A stretch of DNA of 17,756 nt from Thalassospira sp. UBA1131 (GCF_002311515.1 NZ_DCAO01000093.1:110218-127973), one strand, 5' to 3'; shown: positions 7,646 through 14,913, counted from the stretch's first letter. Notes: generated by a model not told the origin, from the letters alone. A program made the numbers and translations.

Positions 7646-8551
7646 ATGGAACTGCGCCATATCCGCTACTTCCTTGCCGTCGCCCGCGAGGGAAATTTTA
7701 CACGTGCTGCGGCCCGCATCGGCATCGGACAGCCACCGCTTAGTCAGCAAATCCGCGATCTGGAAAATGAAATCGGCACGGCCCTGTTTCATCGCGTCCC
7801 CCATGGCGCCGAACTGACAGAGGCCGGAACGGCGTTTCTTGAAATCGTTGCACAGTTCCCCGATCTGGCAGAGCGCGCCATTCGTGCCGCCCAACGTGCC
7901 GGGCGCGGCGAAGTCGGATCGATCCGGGTGGGATTCACGGCGTCCGCCGCATTCAGCCCGTCTGTCCCACGCGTCTTCCGTGACTTCCGGCGCAGTTACC
8001 CCAGCGTTGAGATGACACTCGAAGAAGCCAACTCCGCCCAACTTGTCGCCGGCCTGCGCGATGAACGTCTTGATGCGGTGTTCCTGCGACAAGATACGAT
8101 TGCAGGCGATGGCATTCGCCTGCATGTGATTTCAAGCGAACCGATGGTGCTTGTCCTCCCCTCCGGTCACCCGGCCGCCCAACGTGAAAAGGTCGCCCTA
8201 TCGGAACTGCGCGACGAGGCCCTGATCCTGACCCCGCGCGCGGTCGGCCCAACCCATTACGACAAGGTCGTCACCGCCTGTCGGGACGCCGGGTTTGAAC
8301 CTCAAATGGGCCAGATCGCACCACAGCTTGGATCGGTGATCAATTTCGTTGCGGCCGAGCTCGGCTTTTCACTGGTTCCCAAACCGATGACGCAGCTTCA
8401 GGCCAAGGGTGTCGCCTATCGCGAAATCGAAGGCGAAGTGCCCATTGCCCAGCTTTCACTGGCCTATCGCAGCAATGATATCTCGATTGCTCTTCGCAAT
8501 TTCGTCAGCCGTACGCTCGCCGCCCACAGACAGCCAAGCATTGATGAATAG
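7646..8551 (+). CDS. LysR-family transcriptional regulator, YnfL-like
   Basis: A 301-residue LysR-type regulator. The start is the ATG at 7646, giving the canonical opening MELRHIRYFLAVAREGNFTRAA; a TTG five codons earlier is unlikely. No strong Shine-Dalgarno is visible. The winged HTH spans about 3-62 (AARIGIGQPPLSQQIRDLE is the recognition region). A linker helix rich in Ala and Arg follows, then the periplasmic-binding-protein-like effector domain (about 90-295) with LDAVFLRQ, EPMVLVLPSGHP and VAAELGFSLVP. It belongs near the YnfL/BenM-like branch. Divergent from the MFS exporter, it is expected to activate that gene and repress itself when it binds a small ligand. It ends 20 bp from the convergent kinase-like gene with no terminator visible between them. 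Confidence 0.92.
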   Translation: MELRHIRYFLAVAREGNFTRAAARIGIGQPPLSQQIRDLENEIGTALFHRVPHGAELTEAGTAFLEIVAQFPDLAERAIRAAQRAGRGEVGSIRVGFTASAAFSPSVPRVFRDFRRSYPSVEMTLEEANSAQLVAGLRDERLDAVFLRQDTIAGDGIRLHVISSEPMVLVLPSGHPAAQREKVALSELRDEALILTPRAVGPTHYDKVVTACRDAGFEPQMGQIAPQLGSVINFVAAELGFSLVPKPMTQLQAKGVAYREIEGEVPIAQLSLAYRSNDISIALRNFVSRTLAAHRQPSIDE

Positions 8552-8571
8552 ACGAATAGCTATGTTTTAAT

Positions 8572-9090
8572 TCAGATACTGGCGATCTTCTCCCGAACAA
8601 AACCAACAAGTATGTCAGAAGAATCACAAAGCGATTGAGCAGCAGTATCAATCACCAGATCCACATCCGGCCAGGGGTGATATTCACGATCACAGACCTT
8701 TTGCCAGTCGGGAAGTTTCAGGTTTGCTATGTCACCCTTTCGGGTTTCAACCCGGTAACGATGCTCATCAACATCAGAACAAATCAGTTCAATCTGCACA
8801 AAAGGCTTGTCTGCGATTATCGCGGCTTCTCGCCACGCGGCGCGGGATAATTCGATCGGATTGACCGCATCGCCGATCACAAGGTGGCCAAGGCGCAAAT
8901 TATCTGTCGCGATCCGGTTTGCAGCGACATACCCAACCGGGCCCATTTCATCGGATGGCACGACACCGCAATCAATAACCGCCTGCTCGATTGTATCAAT
9001 TCGCAGATGGATCGCGCCAAGTTCCTGAGCCGCCAATCTGGCAATTGACGTTTTGCCGACACCGGGCAATCCACCAAGAATAATCAACAT
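8572..9090 (-). CDS. P-loop kinase-like protein (AAA_33 / predicted small-molecule kinase)
   Basis: A 172-residue cytoplasmic P-loop NTPase. The start is the ATG at 9090 with AGGGA eight bases upstream; a frame extending to 9159 is open but unsupported. Walker A is GLPGVGKT (7-14) directly after the first strand (MLIILG), and the motif H-L-R-I-D-T (28-33) supplies the aspartate that often takes the base role in nucleotide and zeta-toxin-like kinases. A lid-like HRYRVETRKGD lies near 105-115 and a final WPDVDLVIDTA strand follows. This is the architecture of predicted kinases that phosphorylate small alcohols, antibiotics or nucleotides. Zeta toxins are longer, and no antitoxin gene is adjacent. 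It is convergent with the LysR gene and divergent from the LLM oxidoreductase. The substrate is unknown. Confidence 0.8.
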   Translation of the reverse strand: MLIILGGLPGVGKTSIARLAAQELGAIHLRIDTIEQAVIDCGVVPSDEMGPVGYVAANRIATDNLRLGHLVIGDAVNPIELSRAAWREAAIIADKPFVQIELICSDVDEHRYRVETRKGDIANLKLPDWQKVCDREYHPWPDVDLVIDTAAQSLCDSSDILVGFVREKIASI

Positions 9091-9241
9091 TTTCAACGTC
9101 CCTTGATTGTGCCTGTATATGAACATTCCAGTTAGGGACTGGCAAGATGGTTCATTCACGCTAGATTAATGCCAACTGTGAAATCAGGCGCGCCGCTGAA
9201 GTCTATTTCTGTGATGCCCGCGCCAAACCGAAAGTCTGGCT

Positions 9242-10261
9242 ATGCTAAGATATTCCCTTCTTGATCTTTGCCCGGTAAATGCGGGTGAACATCCCTCTGA
9301 TGCGTTGCGAAATACGCTGACACTCGCCCAACATGCCGAAAAGCTTGGCTATCATCGTTATTGGCTGGCCGAACACCACAACATGCCGGGCATCGCCAGT
9401 GCGGCGACGTCTGTTGTCATGGCCCACGTCGCGGCGGGCACCAAGACCATCCGCGTCGGATCAGGTGGCGTCATGCTGCCCAACCATGCGCCGCTGGTGA
9501 TTGCCGAACAGTTTGGCACCCTTGATGCGCTTCATCCGGGCCGCATTGATCTCGGAATTGGCCGCGCACCAGGCACGGATCAACGCACCGCCGCTGCCCT
9601 TCGCCGTGACATGCATGGGTCTGAGGAACGCTTCATTCAGGATGTCTTGCAGGTTCAGGCATTCCTTGCCCCGCTTGAAGGCAACCCGCCGATCCGGGCC
9701 GTGCCGGGCTATGGATCGCAGGTCCCGATGTGGCTTCTAGGCAGCAGCCTGTTTTCAGCTGACCTTGCCGCCCGTCTTGGCCTGCCCTTTGCCTTTGCAT
9801 CGCACTTTGCGCCCGACATGCTGATGGATGCGCTGACCCTTTATCGCAACCGGTTTGAGCCAAGCGAAGCCCTTGATAAACCTTACGCGGTTGCCGCGAT
9901 GGGCTTCTTTGCCGCTGATACCGACGAGGAAGGCGAATATCTGGCCACCTCGATGCAGCAGCAGTTCCTTAATTTGCGGCGCGGGACACCGGGCCAATTG
10001 CCAAAACCGGTCAAGGATATGAGCGAAATATGGAACCGCGTTGAAAAGGCCGGTGTGGATCACGCCATGCGCTATGCCGCGATTGGCGGGCGCGATACGG
10101 TGCGCAAGAAACTGCGCGAATTTGCCTACATGACCAAGGCCGACGAAATCATGGTCACTGCCAACATCTATGATCAGACGGCACGCCTGAAATCCTTTGA
10201 AATCGCTGCCGAGCTGTTTGGCGAAATGAATGCAAAGTCCGAGAACAAAGACTGCGCCTAA
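9242..10261 (+). CDS. Luciferase-like (LLM class) flavin-dependent oxidoreductase, YhbW-type
   Basis: A 339-residue TIM-barrel protein of the bacterial luciferase-like monooxygenase group 2, very similar to E. coli YhbW. Hallmarks are SLLDLCPV at the N-terminus, [71 protein letters not shown] and [13 protein letters not shown], followed by the C-terminal ADEIMV strand. Members use reduced FMN, or sometimes F420, to oxygenate organic substrates; no YhbW substrate is firmly known. The start is the ATG at 9242, although the Shine-Dalgarno is weak. It stands alone: a 151-bp gap separates it from the divergent kinase gene and a strong terminator follows. That gap contains CCAGT-N5-ACTGG at 9128-9142 as a possible operator. 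Confidence 0.92.
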   Translation: MLRYSLLDLCPVNAGEHPSDALRNTLTLAQHAEKLGYHRYWLAEHHNMPGIASAATSVVMAHVAAGTKTIRVGSGGVMLPNHAPLVIAEQFGTLDALHPGRIDLGIGRAPGTDQRTAAALRRDMHGSEERFIQDVLQVQAFLAPLEGNPPIRAVPGYGSQVPMWLLGSSLFSADLAARLGLPFAFASHFAPDMLMDALTLYRNRFEPSEALDKPYAVAAMGFFAADTDEEGEYLATSMQQQFLNLRRGTPGQLPKPVKDMSEIWNRVEKAGVDHAMRYAAIGGRDTVRKKLREFAYMTKADEIMVTANIYDQTARLKSFEIAAELFGEMNAKSENKDCA

Positions 10262-10285
10262 GACCAAGTGACACCTTGTTTTCGC

Positions 10286-10323
10286 AAATGCCGGGTTCCT
10301 CGTGAATCCGGCATTTTGCTTTC
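10286..10323 (+). terminator. Intrinsic terminator after the LLM oxidoreductase
   Basis: AAATGCCGGGTTC (10286-10298) pairs with GAATCCGGCATTT (10304-10316) through 13 bp with one G-U pair and a 5-nt loop. TTGCTTTC follows. Confidence 0.85.
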
Positions 10324-10350
10324 ATCATACGAAATACCAGAACACACCAC

Positions 10351-10404
10351 TTGCGCTTGCATCATTGGTCGGACAATATGCGCGTCCCGTTGAAGACTTC
10401 AACG
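10351..10404 (+). promoter_or_regulatory. lctP upstream region: promoter candidate and perfect 17-bp palindrome
   Basis: TTGCGC (10351-10356), a 17-bp spacer and CAATAT (10374-10379) form a weak promoter candidate. Just downstream, CGTTGAAG-A-CTTCAACG (10388-10404) is a perfect palindrome with 8-bp arms. It ends 37 bp before the permease start codon, a position suited to a repressor. It does not match the TNGTNNNACNA pattern of LldR/FadR-type GntR regulators, so the binder is unknown. Confidence 0.45.
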
Positions 10405-10441
10405 ATAGCCCCTTGTTTCAAAAGGTTATGGTGCGCCCTTC

Positions 10442-12016
10442 ATGACCAACTTCCTGCTGGCAGCCCTGCCAATTGCGACCATTCTGTTTCTGATGATCAA
10501 GGTCAACTGGGGCGCTGCGCGTGCTGGTGCGGCTGCCTGGTTTGTCACCGTTATCCTGGCAGTATTCTTCTTTGGCGCACCGACCGATATGCTGATCATC
10601 GCCCAGGCCAAGGGCGTGATGCTGGCCCTTTACATACTTTATATCGTCTGGGCGGCATTGATCCTGTATTTCGCAGCCGAAGAAGCCGGCGCGATCAAAA
10701 CCATCGGGCGTGCCATTCGATCACTCACGGATGACCGCCCTCTACAGCTTTTGATATTGGGCTATGTGTTCGCAAGCTTCCTTCAGGGTGTGGCAGGCTT
10801 CGGCGTTCCGATTGCCGTCGTTGCACCGCTTTTGCTGGGCATGGGTTTCTCGCCGGTGTTGGCGGTTGCCGCACCGATGATCGGCCATAGCTGGTCGGTT
10901 CTGTTTGGCAATATGGCAACCTCGTTCGAGGCATTGATTGGTGTTACCGGCATTCCGGGTACTGAACTGACCCATTATTCGGCGATCCTTTTGGGCCTGT
11001 CGGGCTTTATGTGCGGGGCCGCTGTTTTGTGGCTGGATGGCGGGTTCCGCACCATTCGCCGCCGTATTGTGCCGCTGGTCCTGATTTCCGGCGTCATGGG
11101 CGTCGTGCAGTATTTCATGGCCAATTACGGTGTCTGGACGCTGGGTGGCCTGACCGCCGGGATCGCCGGGCTTGTCGCCTCCATCATTGTGACAAGGTTC
11201 TGGAAACCGCATCCCGATGATGTCGCTGAGCAGGTTGCCGATGATCATCAGCACATGCCCTTGATCGAGGCACTGACGCCTTATCTGGTGTTTATCGTAT
11301 TGGTCACCATGGCGACCTTTGTTCCAGCGGTCGAGATGCTGCTTGGCAAGATCCGCTTCACGCTTGATTTCCCGGAAACCGCCACGGCAACCGGTTGGGT
11401 AATCGAAGCCGAAAGTGCCAAGGCCATTGCGATCTTTGGCCATCCGGGCGCGCTTTTGATTTATACCGCCGCCATCAGCTTTACCTTCTTTAAGCTGCGC
11501 GGTCATTACGATGACGGGATTGGCAAACGTATCTGGCAACGCACGCTGAAAAGCGGTCTTCCGACCAGCATCGGCATGGTGCCGGTGATCGGTCTTGCCA
11601 TCATAATGGACCATGCGGGCATGACCTATGCCCTGGCCGAAGGCGGCGCTGCGGTCTTTTCCGGGGCCTTTGCCATTGCCTATCCGGTGATTGCACCAGC
11701 AATTGGTGCCCTTGGTGCCTTCATGACCGGCAGCACGAATAATTCCAATGTTGTCTTTGGCATGTTCCAGCGTCACACCGCTGAACTTTCCGGCCTTTCA
11801 ACTGCCCTTGTTCTGGCCGCCCAGGCAACGGGGGCATCACTTGGCAGCATGCTGGCCCCGTCAAAAATTCTGGTTGGCTGCTCGACTGTCGGGTTGTCGG
11901 GCAAGGAAGGACCAGTGCTGTCGGTCGTTCTTAAAACCGGTGTCATCCTGACCGCACTATGCGGTTTCATGGCGCTGGGTATCCTTCTGATCACGACAAT
12001 GAACGGGGGCGTGTAA
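10442..12016 (+). CDS. LctP-family L-lactate/glycolate-type permease
   Basis: A 524-residue polytopic inner-membrane protein of the lactate permease family (TC 2.A.14), which imports 2-hydroxymonocarboxylates with protons. Family signatures are present in divergent form: FLQGVAGFGVPIAVVAPLLLG in the first half, then TGSTNNSNVVFGMFQ and the C-terminal STVGLSGKEGPVL. About 12-14 hydrophobic helices are apparent, with a charged loop (KPHPDDVAEQVADDHQH) between the halves. The start at 10442 is forced by an in-frame stop at 10406 with no alternative start between. The nearest AAAGG lies 16 bases upstream, but an overlapping six-codon frame sits in between. No lactate dehydrogenase gene is next to it, so the substrate may be lactate, glycolate or another 2-hydroxyacid. 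It is followed at once by a small membrane protein gene, very likely in the same transcript. Confidence 0.88.
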   Translation: MTNFLLAALPIATILFLMIKVNWGAARAGAAAWFVTVILAVFFFGAPTDMLIIAQAKGVMLALYILYIVWAALILYFAAEEAGAIKTIGRAIRSLTDDRPLQLLILGYVFASFLQGVAGFGVPIAVVAPLLLGMGFSPVLAVAAPMIGHSWSVLFGNMATSFEALIGVTGIPGTELTHYSAILLGLSGFMCGAAVLWLDGGFRTIRRRIVPLVLISGVMGVVQYFMANYGVWTLGGLTAGIAGLVASIIVTRFWKPHPDDVAEQVADDHQHMPLIEALTPYLVFIVLVTMATFVPAVEMLLGKIRFTLDFPETATATGWVIEAESAKAIAIFGHPGALLIYTAAISFTFFKLRGHYDDGIGKRIWQRTLKSGLPTSIGMVPVIGLAIIMDHAGMTYALAEGGAAVFSGAFAIAYPVIAPAIGALGAFMTGSTNNSNVVFGMFQRHTAELSGLSTALVLAAQATGASLGSMLAPSKILVGCSTVGLSGKEGPVLSVVLKTGVILTALCGFMALGILLITTMNGGV

Positions 12017-12017
12017 C

Positions 12018-12176
12018 ATGAAAAACAAGCTGTTTAACCCGGTCTTTCTGGTCCTGAACTCAATCATTCTGCCAATCGCGGCGTTTGAAGCACTGGTGAC
12101 AGACAACATCGCTGCAAGCGACATCCTGTTTGCGCTGTTCTGTGCTGTCATGGCACTGATTGTCGTGCGCAAATAA
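12018..12176 (+). CDS. Small two-helix membrane protein coupled to the permease
   Basis: A 52-codon frame starts at an ATG one base after the permease stop codon. A GGGGG run eight bases upstream lies inside the last permease codons, so translation is probably coupled. The product begins MKNKLFNPVFLVLN, has a first hydrophobic stretch (about 5-27), a polar turn TDNIAASD, a second hydrophobic stretch (about 36-50) and a basic end (RK), consistent with a helical hairpin with both ends in the cytoplasm. The frame ends directly before a terminator. I do not recognise a family. Location suggests a stabilising or regulatory subunit of the permease, by analogy with other small transporter partners, but that is inference. 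Confidence 0.7.
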   Translation: MKNKLFNPVFLVLNSIILPIAAFEALVTDNIAASDILFALFCAVMALIVVRK

Positions 12177-12208
12177 AAAGCCCGCCGATCAATCTGACCG
12201 ACGGGCTT
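12165..12208. terminator. Intrinsic terminator between the permease operon and the LysE gene
   Basis: AAGCCCG (12178-12184) pairs with CGGGCTT (12202-12208), with further inner pairs (CG/CG, TCA/TGA) separated by mismatches. On the minus strand it is followed by TTTTTATTTG, a good terminator for the LysE-family gene. On the plus strand only TTATCT follows. Confidence 0.8.
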
Positions 12209-12230
12209 ATCTGAATATCTTGGGCAAACC

Positions 12231-12863
12231 TTATGGGCGAAGGGCTGCCAGCTTGACGCCAAAGGCAATGAATACTGCACCGGTGGTTGCCTTGAGCGCA
12301 CGTTGGAAACGACCACTCCCGGCAAAGCGGGTCAGGCGTGCCAGCAACATGATCATGGCTGCAAACCAGATGGCGTTGATCGCCGCATGCAAGCACACCA
12401 GCATGAAGGCCGAGGTCACCGCCCCCTCTCCCACCGGGATGAATTGCGGAAACGCTGCCAGATAGAATATCGAGACTTTCGGGTTCAGCGCATTGGTCAG
12501 AAATCCCTCGCCATAGGCCTTGATCAGGGTGCGTTTGCGCTTTGCCGGTGATACTTCGGCAACCGTTTTCACCCCGCGCCAGGCATCACGCAATGCCTTG
12601 AACCCTACCCAACACAGATAAGCTGCCCCCAAAAACTTCACGATCATGAAGGCCTGTGCCGATTGCACGAGGATGACCGAAATACCAAGGATCGACAAAG
12701 TCCCGTGCAGGTAAAAGGCCGTCACAAATCCGGCCACATTGGCCATCCCGGCCATACGTCCTGATGTCGGCACGGTCTTGGCGACCAGTACACCATTGGG
12801 GCCTGGCGACATAACAAGCAGTGACGCAACCAGCGCAAAACTCAAAACCTGTGACCAATCCAT
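12231..12863 (-). CDS. LysE/RhtB-family amino acid exporter
   Basis: A 210-residue inner-membrane protein with six predicted helices, the size typical of LysE/RhtB exporters that expel amino acids such as homoserine, threonine or leucine. Helix 1 ends with the family signature MSPGPNGVLV (residues 18-27). The mid-protein motif NALNPKVSIFYLAAFPQF matches the conserved NPK...PQF segment. A basic loop (SPAKRKRTLIK) lies between helices 3 and 4. The start is the ATG at 12863 with AGGA seven bases upstream. A promoter candidate lies 66 bp upstream. No Lrp/LysG-type regulator gene is adjacent. The substrate cannot be told from the sequence. Confidence 0.9.
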   Translation of the reverse strand: MDWSQVLSFALVASLLVMSPGPNGVLVAKTVPTSGRMAGMANVAGFVTAFYLHGTLSILGISVILVQSAQAFMIVKFLGAAYLCWVGFKALRDAWRGVKTVAEVSPAKRKRTLIKAYGEGFLTNALNPKVSIFYLAAFPQFIPVGEGAVTSAFMLVCLHAAINAIWFAAMIMLLARLTRFAGSGRFQRALKATTGAVFIAFGVKLAALRP

Positions 12864-12928
12864 GGGGCGATCCTTTGCAAATGATCAAACGGTGCGCATT
12901 GACTGATGACGTTTCGCACCTTGCCTTG

Positions 12929-12956
12929 ACTATATCCCGCCTTGATCAACCAACAA
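12929..12956 (-). promoter_or_regulatory. Promoter candidate of the LysE-family gene
   Basis: On the minus strand TTGTTG (12956-12951), a 16-bp spacer and TATAGT (12934-12929) form a sigma-70-type promoter with a five-of-six -10 match. The predicted start of transcription is near 12922, about 58 bases before the start codon. Confidence 0.55.
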
Positions 12957-12975
12957 GAAAATCATTGTGACCATA

Positions 12976-13070
12976 CATTTTCCCTGCCCGGTCCGGTCAG
13001 CCTGCCGGGATCAGGAAAATGATAACTTCTGGGAAAATGATAAAGAATAGAAGTAGCCGGCAGGATCAGG
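12976..13070. repeat. Hairpin and short-repeat block upstream of the inverse autotransporter
   Basis: CATTTTCC (12976-12983) pairs with GGAAAATG (13014-13021). Inside lie TG/CA and CCCGG/CCGGG (12987-12991 with 13005-13009), making a 15-bp stem with small bulges and a 13-nt loop. GGAAAATGATAA occurs twice in direct orientation (13014-13025 and 13032-13043), 18 bp apart. CCTGCCGG (13001-13008) can instead pair with CCGGCAGG (13057-13064). GGATCAGG is repeated at 13008-13015 and 13063-13070. No T-run follows, so it is not a terminator. Confidence 0.6.
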
Positions 13071-13168
13071 CGGCACTACGGTCGGTGCAATAAAAATCAA
13101 TATGGCAAAAGCCATGCAACGGCGGGGCACGAACTCCCCACGAGTAAAATCTTCTGAAGTCTTGGCAA

Positions 13169-13205
13169 TGTGCCTGCCCCAGCAGGCGCAATGTGAGCCC
13201 TGCTG
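13169..13205 (+). promoter_or_regulatory. Two mutually exclusive hairpins in the autotransporter 5' leader
   Basis: TGTGCCTGC (13169-13177) pairs with GCAGGCGCA (13182-13190) around loop CCCA. The middle segment CAGCAGG (13180-13186) can instead pair with CCTGCTG (13199-13205), which ends three bases before the AGG of the ribosome binding site (13209-13211). The same middle strand cannot be in both stems at once. Confidence 0.45.
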
Positions 13206-13217
13206 ACTAGGTTAAAC

Positions 13218-14876
13218 ATGCACGTTACCCGATCCATCCGCTCCATCGCCCTTTGCGCCCCCCTCCTGCTTGCCTTCACGCTTGGTAACGCCGAAACGGC
13301 GGGTCCTAAATGGGGTTCCCATATTGACCTGGAAGGCAAAGGCGGAACGGATCGTAACCTTGGCGAGACGGACCTTTTCATTCCGCTTTGGCAGGATGAG
13401 GACACACTGACCTTCACCAGCCTTCGCGCCCGGATGGATGACAGTAACAGCCACGAAGGGAACTTCGGTCTTGGCATCCGTCAGATGCTTGATTCGGGAT
13501 GGAACATTGGCGGCTATGGGTATTTTGACCGCCGCCACAGCCCATATGGCAACAAATTCAACCAATTGACCTTCGGCGCAGAGGCCCTGTCGCTTGATTG
13601 GGATTTTCGCGCCAATGCCTATGTCCCGATTGGCACGACACAATACATGGAAGACAGCCTCAGTACTGTTGATGTGAGCGGCACCTCCTTGATGTACAAT
13701 CAGGGTGAAGAACGCGCATTACGTGGTTTTGACGGGGAAATTGGCTGGCGCATTCCATTATTTGCGACTGATGCCGGACAGCAACTCCGTGCCTATGCCG
13801 GTGGCTATCGCTTTACGGAAGACGGTGTTGATACGGTACAGGGTCCGCGTGGGCGACTGGACCTGACCTTTGATGAAGTTCCCTTTTTGTGGGGAGGGTC
13901 ACGCTTTTCCCTCGGGGCAGAAATTCAGCATGACAGCCCACGGGGCACGCAGGGCTTTGCCAGCTTCCGCCTTCGTATCCCGTTGCAAGGCTTCGGCGAT
14001 ACGCCGAAACCCCGCCTGAGCGCGATGGAACGGCGCATGACTGATCCCATCATTCGCGATATAGATGTGGTCAGTCTGGCCGGACAGTTTTCAGAAGCAA
14101 GTGAAATCACCCAGACTGCGGATGGGAAAACGATCACAGTTCTGAACAGCAACTCGACATCGGCGACGAACTTTGCAACTGAAATTGCCAATGCAGGTGC
14201 CAATTCCACCGTGATCCTGAGTGGCAATTACATCGATATAGATTCCGTCACAACGGTTCAGAATGGACAAACAATTGTCGGGGGTGGCGCACTCGACATC
14301 AAAACCCCGACGGGACGGTCTGTTACGGTCACCATTCCGGATGCATCAATCTCGGGCGAGGGAAGCAATGGCAGCGCCGGCGGTGGTAAGCGTTTCTTTA
14401 ACATGGCCGATAACAGCAGCCTGATTGGTGTGACCGCGAACGTTAACACAACAACCGGGTCAGCATACATCGTCCACATCGAAGGAAAGCAGAATGTTAC
14501 CATTCGGAACAACAAACTGACAACGCAGAACGTCAACTCAACCGCAGGCGCTATCATAATCAGAGACAGCCAGGATGTTACGATCAAGAATAATGTTTCA
14601 TCCGTTACCTCCAATGCAAATGGTGCCCGATTCCTGGCGATTATCGGCAACAATTCCAACATCAGTATCGATGACAACAAGCTTTCCGTGAGCGGAGCAG
14701 GCGTCGACAAGCGATTTGTATTCTTCGCCAATTCATCAACCATAAACAACCTGTCAGGGACAGGTAACACCACCAATAACCTCAACCCATGTGGTGACGG
14801 CGGCGGAACCCTTCCCACCGTTACTGGCTCAGTCACGGTAGACGGCACCGCGGTAGACGGCAGCGCCTGTCCATAA
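13218..14876 (+). CDS. Inverse autotransporter (type Ve) with a beta-helix-like passenger
   Basis: A 552-residue outer-membrane and surface protein. A signal peptide (about 1-25, cleavage likely after LGNA) is followed by an intimin/invasin-type beta-barrel at about 30-257. Barrel hallmarks are GNFGLGIRQM, GWNIGGYGYFDRRHSPYGN, FGAEALSLDWDFRANAYVPIG, LRGFDGEIGWRIP and the closing FRLRIPL. A linker (ERRMTDPIIRDIDVV, 271-285) precedes the C-terminal passenger at about 300-520. The passenger has repeated NVTIRNN (426-432), DVTIKNN (453-459) and NISIDDN (481-487) rungs, about 27 residues apart, typical of right-handed parallel beta-helices. The only passenger cysteines, C525 and C551, bracket a Gly/Thr/Val-rich tail and could form a disulfide. 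LysM and Ig-like domains are absent. The ATG at 13218 follows AGG by six bases. A role in adhesion or surface polysaccharide interaction is inference. Confidence 0.85.
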   Translation: MHVTRSIRSIALCAPLLLAFTLGNAETAGPKWGSHIDLEGKGGTDRNLGETDLFIPLWQDEDTLTFTSLRARMDDSNSHEGNFGLGIRQMLDSGWNIGGYGYFDRRHSPYGNKFNQLTFGAEALSLDWDFRANAYVPIGTTQYMEDSLSTVDVSGTSLMYNQGEERALRGFDGEIGWRIPLFATDAGQQLRAYAGGYRFTEDGVDTVQGPRGRLDLTFDEVPFLWGGSRFSLGAEIQHDSPRGTQGFASFRLRIPLQGFGDTPKPRLSAMERRMTDPIIRDIDVVSLAGQFSEASEITQTADGKTITVLNSNSTSATNFATEIANAGANSTVILSGNYIDIDSVTTVQNGQTIVGGGALDIKTPTGRSVTVTIPDASISGEGSNGSAGGGKRFFNMADNSSLIGVTANVNTTTGSAYIVHIEGKQNVTIRNNKLTTQNVNSTAGAIIIRDSQDVTIKNNVSSVTSNANGARFLAIIGNNSNISIDDNKLSVSGAGVDKRFVFFANSSTINNLSGTGNTTNNLNPCGDGGGTLPTVTGSVTVDGTAVDGSACP

Positions 14877-14913
14877 CGTGATACCTTAGAAACATGGACA
14901 TATCGGCTTTGGC

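Larger units (their letters stand above)
12864..13217. other. 354-bp regulatory gap between the LysE gene and the inverse autotransporter
   Basis: No gene is seen here. From left to right it holds: GGTGCG/CGCACC arms near 12890-12920 in the LysE-gene leader; a good minus-strand promoter (12929-12956); a hairpin and repeat block (12976-13070); a weak sigma-54-like site (13103-13118); and two competing hairpins directly before the autotransporter start (13169-13205). The density of structure is higher than in any other gap of the window. Confidence 0.6.

Noticed and set aside
8572..9090. Zeta-type toxin of a toxin-antitoxin pair
   Set aside because: The P-loop kinase is short and no small antitoxin gene is adjacent; a metabolic or resistance-type kinase is as likely.
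10742..11776. 344-codon minus-strand frame opposite the permease gene
   Set aside because: It lies fully antisense to a clear membrane-protein gene, is rich in His, Gln, Asn and Arg, and has no recognisable fold; it is a shadow of the codon bias.
14868..14900. TGTCCAT/ATGGACA inverted repeat after the autotransporter stop as a terminator
   Set aside because: Only a 7-bp stem with a 19-nt loop and no T-run directly after it; not convincing as an intrinsic terminator.
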